Shown in pieces: positions 33,634-42,269 of a stretch of 64,000 nt of DNA. The stretch spans positions 372,001-436,000 of the forward strand of contig CBIHPP010000003.1 in the NCBI GenBank assembly GCA_966212235.1. Reading direction: 5' to 3'. The number at the start of each line of letters is the position of its first letter. Position 1 is the first letter of the stretch. The translations under genes and the position numbers were made by a program. The notes beneath the pieces were generated by a model. It searched no databases. It was given only the letters and a program-made list of their open reading frames with translations, and was not told the DNA's origin. Origin of the DNA: Niastella sp966212235 (lineage in GTDB: Bacteria; Bacteroidota; Bacteroidia; Chitinophagales; Chitinophagaceae).

Positions 33634-35346
33634 ATGATTGAAAATAAACAGGTATATAGATCATTTAGCGCAGTAAACGAACGATCAGCCGGGCCGCTTT
33701 TTTCCTCCGGTAACAGTTCCATAGAACTGCTCATGGGCGATGAAGTGTTACAGCTGCTTGACGATATCAGGTTCCTTGGTGAGTGGAAACAACTCTATCA
33801 TAATTGTCCCTGGGCAACGGTATTTCAAAGCCCCTCTTTTGTGGTTACATGGTATCGTATTTACCAAAATGAATTTATTCCGGTTCTGATAAAAACCGAA
33901 TATGCCGGCAAATTGGCGGCACTGCTTACGCTGGCAATTGATAAAAACGGACTGATAACCGGCGCCGGCGCCAACCAGGCCGAATACCAGGTATGGCTCA
34001 CCGCTGATGCGAACGATGAATCCTTTATTAAGAACGCCCTGCGGGAACTTCGCCGCTTTTTCCCGGGAAAAAAGATCTTTCTAAAATATATTCCTGCCGG
34101 TGTTTCATTGGTGTTCACAAAAAAAGACCCCACCTGGAAGAAACACTGTTTTGTAAAAACGTCTCCGCAAGCGCTGATGACCATCGATGATACGCATTTC
34201 ACCAACGAACTCAAGAAGAAGAACAGGCGGGAAAAGATCAACCGGCTGAAAAGACTGGGCGCATTGACCTTTGAACGCATCCGCGATTACAGCCTGTTTG
34301 TTTCGGTATTTGATGAGCTGGCGCTTCAATCTGATTTTAGAAAAGGCGCTATGTACAATAAACTGGCTTTTAAGAGCGACCCGTTCAAAAAGCAATTTTT
34401 ACTGGCATTGTTCCAGCAAAACAACCTGCATGCAACGGTATTAAAACTCAATGATAAAATAATTGCGGCAAACGTAAGTATAGGAGGTGGCAGGCAACTC
34501 CATCTGCAGGGACTCAATTCATTTGATGCGGCCTATGCCCGGTATTCGCCCGGCATTATTCATTTTTTGATGCTGGGCAAACTACTCGCAGAAGAAGGCG
34601 TGCACATCTTCGATCTTACACCCGGTGCAGATGGGTACAAAGATCTCCTGGCAACCGATTATACGGTAGCACATACACTCAGTATTGGCAACAAATACCA
34701 CCGGTTTACAAACCGTATGCAGGCGGGGGTAAATGGTTATGTCAAAAACACGGCCGCTGTGTTGGGCGTACAACCCGGGACGTTAAAAAAATGGCGCATG
34801 CGTTTTATACAGCAGAAAGAAAAATGCATGCAGGTGGCCAGGCAGGGGCTTGCTTCAGGGGTTGCGAATTTTTTCAACGGGTTAAAAAGGCAAAGCAAGG
34901 CAACGACATACTGGATCGTTCAAAAAGAAGTTGCTGCTCCTGGAGCAATACAAGTTCATACAAATGATTTGAATGATCTGCTTGCTATTGACATACGTGA
35001 CCTTCGGTATAGCCGGCAGCAATTTCTGGCCGGGGCCATGCACCGCTTTGAAGAAGGCGCGTTTTGCTACAGCTGGTCCGAAGAAGGACAACTGTTGGGT
35101 TGTGTATGGATATCAAATGGGAAGGTAGCCATGACTGAATCAGGAAACACGGATGAGGCAAAAGGGGAAACATTTTCGTTGTGCGCACTGTATTGTCACC
35201 AGGAAGGCCGAAAAAGATTTCCCCTTTTTTTACAATCGGTAGCCCATGAATTAGGAGTCGATCACCAGCATAACGAATTATATATAATTACTAACTGCCA
35301 CGAAGACGGGCTGTTTGAAAAAGCGGGTTTTCGAAAAACAAAGTGA
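33634..35346 (+). CDS. Large GNAT acyltransferase (FemAB/CelD-like plus C-terminal GNAT), first tandem copy
   Basis: A 570-residue cytosolic protein. Residues about 45-370 match the Acetyltransf_6/CelD-FemAB type: WKQLYHNCPWATVFQSPSF near the start, then KKKNRREKINRLKRLGAL and ARYSPGIIHFLMLGKLL followed by FDLTPGADGYKDLLAT. A Lys/Arg-rich linker leads to a second, GNAT-like domain (about 445-570: MHRFEEGAFCYSWSEEGQLLGCVWI to LFEKAGF). The protein is a paralogue of the next gene with the same domain order. The role is probably to acylate a sugar or peptide group of the exopolysaccharide or its precursor; donor and acceptor are not known. Confidence 0.72.
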   Translation: MIENKQVYRSFSAVNERSAGPLFSSGNSSIELLMGDEVLQLLDDIRFLGEWKQLYHNCPWATVFQSPSFVVTWYRIYQNEFIPVLIKTEYAGKLAALLTLAIDKNGLITGAGANQAEYQVWLTADANDESFIKNALRELRRFFPGKKIFLKYIPAGVSLVFTKKDPTWKKHCFVKTSPQALMTIDDTHFTNELKKKNRREKINRLKRLGALTFERIRDYSLFVSVFDELALQSDFRKGAMYNKLAFKSDPFKKQFLLALFQQNNLHATVLKLNDKIIAANVSIGGGRQLHLQGLNSFDAAYARYSPGIIHFLMLGKLLAEEGVHIFDLTPGADGYKDLLATDYTVAHTLSIGNKYHRFTNRMQAGVNGYVKNTAAVLGVQPGTLKKWRMRFIQQKEKCMQVARQGLASGVANFFNGLKRQSKATTYWIVQKEVAAPGAIQVHTNDLNDLLAIDIRDLRYSRQQFLAGAMHRFEEGAFCYSWSEEGQLLGCVWISNGKVAMTESGNTDEAKGETFSLCALYCHQEGRKRFPLFLQSVAHELGVDHQHNELYIITNCHEDGLFEKAGFRKTK

Positions 35347-35380
35347 CGATCCACCATGAGAATAGTCTAAATGTTATTGT

Positions 35381-37120
35381 ATGAATTCTGAAAACGAACT
35401 CCTTGCAGGCCCGGCGCCGGCATTACAAAACAGAACAACTCCTGGAACAAGGCGCGATGATGCGTATGCCATTGAGTTAATAACCGGTTCAGCCGTGATC
35501 GACGCAATGATCAATGATGCCGGGTTTCAGCAAAGCTGGGATGCGTTGTATGCATCCTGTCCCTGGGCTACTGTATTTCAATGCCGCCCATTTATTGCGG
35601 CCTGGTACCAGGTTTACCGCCATCAACATCTGCCCATTCTTATTAAAGCCATTGAAAACGGACAACTCAAAGGATTGCTGCCGGTGGTTTTATTAAATAC
35701 GAATGCGAACGAATTTCAATCCGGTCAAGGAAGGAGCCGCATCACCGGTGCAGGACATTATGATGCGGAATACCAGACCTGGCTGGCCGCACCAGCTGAT
35801 GCAGACACCTTTATTAAAAAAGCATTGACCGAACTCAGGAAACAATTTCCCGGCCATCCCATCACGTTCCGGTTTTTGTCGCCCGGAACTTCGCTTGATT
35901 GGTTACAGAAAGATACAACCTGGCGCACCTGCAGTATTGTACAATCGTATGACCGGCCACTGATCAATTTTAAAGATGCGGAGGCGGAAAAAATATTTCA
36001 ACGAAATCATTTCAAAAACAAGATCAACCGGTTGAAAAGGCTGGGGGAGGTGCAGTTTGAACAGATCACCGATTTGGACAATTTTAAACACTGTTTGCAT
36101 GAAATGGCTGTTCTGTACGATTTCAGGCAAAGCGCCCTGTTTAATAAAAGTCCCTTCAAAGAAGATCCTTTCAAAGAAGACTTCCTGTTGCAACTGTTCC
36201 GCTTACAACTGCTTCATGTAACCGTATTGAAAGCGGGTGGAAGAACAATGGCGGCCGTAGCCGCCGTAGCAGGAAAGGATGATTGGATGCACCTGGCAGG
36301 CGTCAACTGTCATTCGCCTTTTAACGCGCGGTTTTATTCACCCGGTTTTTTGCACTTTATATTACTGGCGAAAAAGCTGGCCAGTGAAAGCATTCACTAT
36401 TTTGACCTGTCGCCGGGATACGATGCGTACAAAGATGATCTGGCCAACCTGCATGATGAAGTACAGGAGCTGGTGATCAGTCCCACGCGCAAATTCCAGC
36501 TGAAAAGACAATGTAAAAAATGGGTCCATACCCGCCTCATTGCCGCGGGCATCAGGCCTATGAGCGCAGAACTGGCACTGAAAAAATATATCTACCTGGC
36601 GCGGCGCCGGACGATTATGTCGGTAATAAAAGGAATGGTTAACCGCTTGCAGCCAAAAAGAAAAAAACAATTGTACCGCATGGAGACCGGCGTGTTACAA
36701 TCCCCTATAAAAATGGCATTGCATACAAACAACCTCAGGGACCTGATGCAATTTGAACCTTGCCTGCCGGCAGGCAGGGGCAGCCAAAGTGACCCTGTAA
36801 CAAGATGGGAATTCCTGGAAAATGCCATGATGCGGCTGGAAAGAGGACAACATTGTTATACGCGGGCCGAAAATGGTCGCTTGTTGTGTTGTGCCTGGTT
36901 CAGTAATCCCGAACCTGGTTCACCAGCCAATAACACGGAGACTACCATCGTATTGCAACACCTCTATTGTCATGAGGTGGCAAAGGACCGGTTGCCTGCT
37001 TTTGTACAGGGTGTTATAGATGAGGTCGTAAATAAAGAAAAGAAAAATTATTTGTTGGCAGAAGATGCCTTGTTTTGCCGGGCGTTGGAAGCTGCAGGGT
37101 TCCCTTTCATATCGGCATAA
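35381..37120 (+). CDS. Large GNAT acyltransferase (FemAB/CelD-like plus C-terminal GNAT), second tandem copy
   Basis: A 579-residue paralogue of the gene at 33634, 34 bases downstream. Landmarks correspond throughout: WDALYASCPWATVFQCRPF, FKNKINRLKRLGEV, ARFYSPGFLHFILLAKKL and FDLSPGYDAYKDDLAN, then the C-terminal GNAT part (MMRLERGQHCYTRAENGRLLCCAWF). At about residue 461 the sequence PCLPAGRG interrupts the alignment; it is encoded by a perfect palindrome (36761-36776) and appears to be an inserted repeat. The last 73 bases overlap the 3' end of the convergent lyase gene. Function as for its paralogue. Confidence 0.72.
   Translation: MNSENELLAGPAPALQNRTTPGTRRDDAYAIELITGSAVIDAMINDAGFQQSWDALYASCPWATVFQCRPFIAAWYQVYRHQHLPILIKAIENGQLKGLLPVVLLNTNANEFQSGQGRSRITGAGHYDAEYQTWLAAPADADTFIKKALTELRKQFPGHPITFRFLSPGTSLDWLQKDTTWRTCSIVQSYDRPLINFKDAEAEKIFQRNHFKNKINRLKRLGEVQFEQITDLDNFKHCLHEMAVLYDFRQSALFNKSPFKEDPFKEDFLLQLFRLQLLHVTVLKAGGRTMAAVAAVAGKDDWMHLAGVNCHSPFNARFYSPGFLHFILLAKKLASESIHYFDLSPGYDAYKDDLANLHDEVQELVISPTRKFQLKRQCKKWVHTRLIAAGIRPMSAELALKKYIYLARRRTIMSVIKGMVNRLQPKRKKQLYRMETGVLQSPIKMALHTNNLRDLMQFEPCLPAGRGSQSDPVTRWEFLENAMMRLERGQHCYTRAENGRLLCCAWFSNPEPGSPANNTETTIVLQHLYCHEVAKDRLPAFVQGVIDEVVNKEKKNYLLAEDALFCRALEAAGFPFISA
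36758..36782. repeat. Palindromic repeat TGCCTGCCGGCAGGCA inside a coding sequence
   Basis: A perfect 16-bp palindrome at 36761-36776 with imperfect CC/GG extensions, translated as CLPAGRG. The same motif encoding LPAGRQG is known as a widespread insert in Bacteroidota and candidate-phylum proteins. Confidence 0.7.
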
Positions 37121-37878
37121 GTGGCATGTTCGTCGCCAATTTTTATCGCATCAAAATATAAAACTCTTTTGTGGGTCTTCGTAATGGAGGAGCCGTTCCA
37201 GTCAGCTTTGTAAATGCCCAGTTTCCATTTCGGCGTATGAAAAACACCGTTACTAAGGTCATACATATTGGCGCCGGCATAGTTCACTAAAAGCACCCCG
37301 TTGCGCCACAATGCAACCAGGCCATCTCCGCCGGACGAATGCTTTACGTGGATCACATAATACTGCCAGGTATTTCTTTCAATGGCGCCCAGGTCTATTC
37401 GTTCTTTACTATCAATGTTGCCTTTTATGCGAAGATGGATCCGGTCGGCCTTTGTTCTGATGCATAAGGAAGGGGTCGCTTTTCCGCCCTGGTGCCATTG
37501 ACTGATCACTTCATCGCTTTCGTCAACATCATAATCGTCACGGGGAAAATACACGGCGAATGCATACCATCGATCCGGGCGGGTGGTATTATCCGCACCG
37601 GGAAATGAGATCTCGGCTCTGGTTCCGTTATTGTTCTCTCCATCACTGTCTCTTAATTCAAAACGGGCTGCCTGCTTTCCTTCATATACCGGTTTTTCTA
37701 CGATCTGGATGGCATAGGGCGTGGTTGTTTGTTTCGATAACCAGGAAGGAAGGGGATTGGCTTCTTCAAAATTTACCTGTTGTAAGATATGGGCGTTCTG
37801 TTCGGGAACCCTTTCATTATGGCTGTAAAGCATGGTTCCTGATAATAACACCCATGAAAGGATTATTTTTTCTTTCAC
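37048..37878 (-). CDS. Secreted polysaccharide lyase-like protein (PF14099 type; heparin lyase I/glucuronan lyase-like)
   Basis: A 276-residue protein initiated by GTG at 37876-37878; no in-frame ATG precedes the signal peptide (KEKIILSWVLLSGTMLYS). The mature part is a concanavalin-like jelly roll with AARFELRDSDGENNNGTRAE, DEVISQWHQGGKATPSLCIR and KHSSGGDGLVALWRNG, then LGIYKADWNGS and VLYFDAIKIGDEHAT. These fit the Polysacc_lyase family (PF14099), which includes glucuronan lyases that cleave uronic-acid chains by beta-elimination. It is paralogous to the gene at 38092 and overlaps the convergent acyltransferase gene by 73 bases. It probably acts in the periplasm or outside on the locus's own polymer. 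Confidence 0.78.
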   Translation of the reverse strand: MKEKIILSWVLLSGTMLYSHNERVPEQNAHILQQVNFEEANPLPSWLSKQTTTPYAIQIVEKPVYEGKQAARFELRDSDGENNNGTRAEISFPGADNTTRPDRWYAFAVYFPRDDYDVDESDEVISQWHQGGKATPSLCIRTKADRIHLRIKGNIDSKERIDLGAIERNTWQYYVIHVKHSSGGDGLVALWRNGVLLVNYAGANMYDLSNGVFHTPKWKLGIYKADWNGSSITKTHKRVLYFDAIKIGDEHATYADMKGNPAASNARQNKASSANK

Positions 37879-37900
37879 ATCCGGCTGATTTAGTTAAAAG

Positions 37901-37996
37901 GCTAAACGCAAAACGCTAAATGCTCAACGCGAATACAACATATGATAAGGATCGGGGCTTTGCGTTTTGCGTTCCGCGTTTTGCGTTCCGCGTTAA
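37901..37996 (-). repeat. Interspersed inverted repeat R1, copy C (inverted)
   Basis: On the minus strand: CGCGGAACGCAAAACGCGGA and further AACGC words, then TTGTATTCGCGTTGAGCATT and TAGCGTTTTGCG. It has the same arm order as copies A and B but a longer centre, and lies between the two lyase genes. Confidence 0.75.
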
Positions 37997-38038
37997 AGGT
38001 ATAAACGTTGCACGATAATAAAAGTTGATTGTAAGCAT

Positions 38039-38066
38039 TAAAAAAGCGGCCCTTTTACAAGCCGCC
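38039..38066 (-). terminator. Probable rho-independent terminator of the lyase lipoprotein gene
   Basis: On the minus strand: GCGGC, a 10-base loop, GCCGC, then TTTTTT, 26 bases after the stop at 38092. Confidence 0.6.
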
Positions 38067-38091
38067 CTTTTATCATTAACAATAACCAGCA

Positions 38092-39354
38092 CTATTTTGC
38101 TACAGTAAAAGTTATTGTTTTAGAAGTACCCGCTGTACCGCCTGCATCGTCTGAGGAGTAAGGAGTAGCTTTCAAAGTATAGGTACCGAGCGCCGGTGGA
38201 TTCCAGTTGCCATAAAAGAAATTGCCACTGCCATCATCGCCATGCAGTGCAAACGGTGCTTTATTATCAATCGATGATTTGCTTTGCGTGCCGCTTAAGG
38301 CAAACTTTACGCTTCCTGTTGTTGCCGTAACAGCACGGATGTTACATTTAACAATACCCAGTGCGCTCAGGCTGATGGTTTGACCATCGGTAATGGTAAT
38401 TACATCTTTTTCGGTAGCCGAGTTAACCAGGATAAAGCTTGTAACGGCATCTGCAGATGGAGTTGTTGGAGTCGTGGTTGTTGGATCTGTAGTCGGTGGC
38501 GTGATTGTACCGCTGCCTGTAGGGATCATATCATTATAGGTAGCGTTTTCATTGCCTATCTTGATGTCATCGAAATAAAGTACCCGCAGGTTGGTTTCTG
38601 TAGTGCCGCTGCCGTTCCAGTTCGACTTATAGACACCCAGTTTCATATTTGGCATATGATACGTACTGCCTACCGGATACGCATTAGCGCCAGATTTGGT
38701 GAATACTTTTTGCCCGTCGATCCAGTACTCAATTAAACCATCTGAGCCGGATGAGTGTTTCGCGTGCAAAATATAAGTATGCCAGGCATCCTTGAGTAAG
38801 GGACCAACATCATACCATGTTCCCAGGATCCGCAGATAAAGGCGGTCCTTTTTTACGCGCACGCAAAGGGCCGGTGTAGCGCCACCGCCCTGGTGGAATT
38901 GCGTGATCACATCGTCATCAGAATCGTATTTAAATTGCGCGCTGGGGATATACAATGCATAAGAATACCAGCGGTGCATATTGGTGGCGTCGGGGTAAGA
39001 GAATTCAGCCCTTGTACCGCTCTGCACCTCGGGATCACTATCCCTTAATTCAAAACGGGCCGATTTGGTACCATTGTAAAATTGCGTGGTAGAGGCCGTA
39101 AGCCCATAGGATGTGGCAATGTGTTGCTTTGGATAAGTGTCCCAGCTGCCAGCATCGGCATTCTCTTCATAGATAAGGTTGCCAATGGCTCTGGCCGAAA
39201 CGGTACTGTTCAGGGTACTGTCTGAAAGGTTTTCAACGGACGGTTCAAGTACGCCTCCTTTTTGACAGGATGAAATAGAAGCCAGTAACAAGGACACGGT
39301 CAGCACTCGCTGATGTTTGCGAAAAAAGTTGCCTGTTTGAATTGATGTTTTCAT
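38092..39354 (-). CDS. Polysaccharide lyase-like lipoprotein (PF14099 type) with C-terminal Ig-like domain
   Basis: A 420-residue lipoprotein: the signal RVLTVSLLLASISSC has its lipobox cysteine near residue 30. The lyase-like jelly roll (about residues 60-275) repeats the landmarks of the neighbouring gene: SARFELRDSDPEVQSGTRAE, DDVITQFHQGGGATPALCVR, KHSSGSDGLIEYWIDG and LGVYKSNWNGS. A Thr/Pro linker (TPPTTDPTTTTPTTPS) leads to a beta-sandwich of about 110 residues that is not present in the paralogue. It is likely anchored to the outer membrane and degrades or trims a uronate-containing polymer. Substrate and activity are inferred from family and locus. Confidence 0.78.
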   Translation of the reverse strand: MKTSIQTGNFFRKHQRVLTVSLLLASISSCQKGGVLEPSVENLSDSTLNSTVSARAIGNLIYEENADAGSWDTYPKQHIATSYGLTASTTQFYNGTKSARFELRDSDPEVQSGTRAEFSYPDATNMHRWYSYALYIPSAQFKYDSDDDVITQFHQGGGATPALCVRVKKDRLYLRILGTWYDVGPLLKDAWHTYILHAKHSSGSDGLIEYWIDGQKVFTKSGANAYPVGSTYHMPNMKLGVYKSNWNGSGTTETNLRVLYFDDIKIGNENATYNDMIPTGSGTITPPTTDPTTTTPTTPSADAVTSFILVNSATEKDVITITDGQTISLSALGIVKCNIRAVTATTGSVKFALSGTQSKSSIDNKAPFALHGDDGSGNFFYGNWNPPALGTYTLKATPYSSDDAGGTAGTSKTITFTVAK

Positions 39355-40547
39355 TTGCGGTTATTAATGAATGAATAAATACAGCGTCTCACGGGCCAAT
39401 CATGGTTAACTTTTTACATAGAACTTTCCCATTCACTCCGCCGGCGGTTTTTAAAAACCAAAGGCGGGTGTTAACCACGAAGGCATTTTTCTTACTTTTT
39501 TGGGATTCCCTTTTTAAGAGTGGCGGGCATTACTGCTTCCATGGTACGACTCCTCAACGGGGAAAATCATTAAAGCTGTAGATAAGGTTCTTTCATAAGG
39601 TTGGCATTACCATTTCTATCTCACCTACATTTTCATTTTCCTTTTTTACACTTCCTCAAAATCGTTTCATGATCACACAATAACAGTGTGCTCAAACAAT
39701 GCCGGCGTTTTGTTTTTCCGGCGCTGCCTGCTTCGGGAATTACTGAATATGCAACAACACTTTTTAATACCTGGCAATCGTACAAACCCTTTACAAGAAT
39801 CTCCCTAAGGACATTTTAATAACCTCTTTTCAACTGTATTTATTTCCTGAAGTAAAAGTGAAGAACAAATAGTACGTAGTAATTCTTATCAATAGTTCAA
39901 ATGGTCTTCCAATGGAAGAGCATGAACCATTAGCCGTTTGTCCATGTAACTGGAGCGGGCTATTCCTTGGCTGTGTTGATGGGGAAGTTTTCGAAGCGCG
40001 AAATGGCGTCTGAGTAGTGCGCGTTCTATAATATTGGTACAGATTTCTTTTTCCTGAGCTCGTAGTTGAGCTATCACCATTCCGGTTGCAACCCATGCAT
40101 TCCGGAGGAATTTCATTAGAGTCGTGTTCATCACAGGGATATTTTATTAGTTTTTCAAAAAGAGTATTTTGCTTCCATTATTCAACAAACATGGTGCCTG
40201 AAATCTATATATCATTTGGTTTATGTGAAAGTAGACCAAAGTCAAGCGTCTATGTACATGCAAGGATGGAAGCGTTGTTTTGCTTTGTAATCATTTTTTT
40301 TTGATAAGCAATAGCCATAGAAATTTTTTGACCCATTGTAAAAGACAATAGGCGGCAACCGATGAGTAATTTTTAGTAAAGCCTTCTACATGCTTTTACT
40401 TAGTGATTTGTGGACGGGAATTGGTTCAACAAAAAAACGGTCAGCGCAAAAGAGTGAAAAATTATTTTTAAGAAAACTTCGAGCCGGAAATAATGAGTGT
40501 GTTTGTTACAATTATCTTAACAAAACCAGAAGGTTGACCTTATAGGT
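39355..40547. other. Intergenic region of about 1.2 kb, no supported gene
   Basis: This stretch holds only short open frames. The longest, on the minus strand at 39889-40134 (81 codons), has no signal peptide, recognisable domain or start context and is rich in Arg/His; I do not call it. A G/C-rich CCGCCGGCGG patch lies near 39439. The part next to 39354 presumably carries the promoter of the lyase lipoprotein gene, but no consensus -7/-33 pair stands out. Confidence 0.5.
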
Positions 40548-41927
40548 CTATTCCTCAAACACCGGGGCCAGTTTAAATACCTTGCCTGTATTACCCTGGG
40601 GGCCAGGCATAGATGAAACAACAAGATATATTTCACCATCTTCATCCTGTCCAAATCCCCGCAAATAATGACCAAGATCATTGGAATGACTCTCCAACGT
40701 AATTTTTTCATAAGCCCACGGGGTTCGCGACACCCAATCCGGTGTTGCTATAAACAATTCTCCATTAGCAGTGGTGGGCGTTTGTGAAAAGCTGCCAAAA
40801 ATATATTTACCCTGCCAGGCTTTTATTTCAGTTCCGCGATATACATACCCACCTATAATAGTAGTGGCCTTGCCGCCCAGGGGATTTTGCCAGTTGTTAA
40901 GTTCTATCACCGGATCGAGCAATTGCTTGCCCCTGTCATCTTCCAACGGACATGTAGTCAACCCCTTCGAAGGATTGGCTGTGCTGAAGCAATGCATGCC
41001 TTCTCGTACATTCCATCCAAAATTGCCGCCCTTTTTTACAACATTGATCTCTTCCCACAAATTCTGACCCGCATCACCTGCAATCAGATCATGCTCTCCT
41101 TCCATATCAAATGACATCCGGTAAGGATTCCGAAAGCCAAAAGCAAAAATTTCATCGCGGCCCGGTTTATTAACAAATGGGTTGGTGGCTGGGATGCTAT
41201 AAGGATTTCCCGCATTTATATCGATGCATAAGATCTTACCAAAAAAATTGGCTTCCAGATTCTGCGAATTGCCGCCGCCATTTACCGCGTACCAGTCTTC
41301 TGCATGCCCCGGCCCGGTATCATTCGCACCGCCGCCGTCACCAATGGAAATGTACAGATATCCATCATGACCAAAAGCCAGGGTGCCGCCATTGTGATTG
41401 AATTGCGGATCGTCGAATTCGAGAATTACTTTTTCAGAATTCAGGTCGGCCCTGAATACATCTGAAGAAACGTTGAATTCCGAAATGCGGCTGAGGTTAT
41501 TCCATGAAACGCCAGGGGCTGGTCCGCCCGCACGTGGTGGCAATTGATAATAAATAAAAAAGCGACCGTTTATTTTAAAATCGGGATGAAACGCAACACC
41601 TAACAAACCACGTTCATCATAAGAGGCATTCAAGGTTACCAGTTTATTGCTGAGATCCAGAAAAGGGGTGGGGCGTTTATAATCATTTCTGTCAATGATC
41701 CATATTTTCCCAATCTGGTCAACGACGTAGCGGCGCTGACTGTTGTGTGTAGAAACTACCTGAATGGGCGATACAAGATCATCGGCCACCAGTTGCATAT
41801 CCACCCCTTTCAATTTGTATACGACATTCTTTTGACAACGGGGCAATAACAGCATGCTTAACAATAATAATGATCCGGTAAACAACCGAATGAAGTGGCG
41901 GGCAATGGTTTGTAGATCGTTCCTCAT
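40548..41927 (-). CDS. PQQ-type sugar dehydrogenase (glucose/sorbosone dehydrogenase family) lipoprotein
   Basis: I start at the ATG at 41927 (RNDLQTIARHFIRLFTGSLL), which gives a signal peptide ending in a lipobox-like LLLPRC; the frame is open to 42023 but the upstream part is not signal-like. About 459 residues. The six-bladed propeller shows RGLLGVAFHPDF, NHNGGTLAFGHDGYLYISIGDGGGANDTGPG (Ca2+/PQQ loop), FAFGFRNPYRMSFD and GGYVYRGTEI, as in soluble aldose-sugar dehydrogenases. These oxidise sugars at the cell envelope. No PQQ synthesis genes are in the window, so the cofactor may be made elsewhere or scavenged. The gene is monocistronic. Confidence 0.85.
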   Translation of the reverse strand: MRNDLQTIARHFIRLFTGSLLLLSMLLLPRCQKNVVYKLKGVDMQLVADDLVSPIQVVSTHNSQRRYVVDQIGKIWIIDRNDYKRPTPFLDLSNKLVTLNASYDERGLLGVAFHPDFKINGRFFIYYQLPPRAGGPAPGVSWNNLSRISEFNVSSDVFRADLNSEKVILEFDDPQFNHNGGTLAFGHDGYLYISIGDGGGANDTGPGHAEDWYAVNGGGNSQNLEANFFGKILCIDINAGNPYSIPATNPFVNKPGRDEIFAFGFRNPYRMSFDMEGEHDLIAGDAGQNLWEEINVVKKGGNFGWNVREGMHCFSTANPSKGLTTCPLEDDRGKQLLDPVIELNNWQNPLGGKATTIIGGYVYRGTEIKAWQGKYIFGSFSQTPTTANGELFIATPDWVSRTPWAYEKITLESHSNDLGHYLRGFGQDEDGEIYLVVSSMPGPQGNTGKVFKLAPVFEE

Positions 41928-42269
41928 AACGTACAATTTAATTGGTTGAAATAAATAGCGTAACACACCAATCCCCAAAAGCGTTACAGGCATAGCCATG
42001 CTTTTGAACGGTGGGACATTCATGCAGGATATTGTTTCAACGTTAAACGGTGTTTTTAGGATAAAACATTAAGTGCGGTTATTTCTACAGGATTGTCGTG
42101 GCTACAGGTGATACCTCAGGCAGAATAACAAAGAAGAATAATGGTCGATGTTGTCAGGAGTTTTTAAGAATAATATACTGGTAAGTTAATAAAACTTCTT
42201 CGTATAATAGACTAAGTAATGAAGAAAAAAGCTGCTTAATTATACCACTGTTTCAACGCATGGAGGCGC

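Noticed and set aside
39889..40134. 81-codon minus-strand open frame in the gap before the lyase lipoprotein gene
   Set aside because: No domain, signal peptide or neighbour link; composition looks random.
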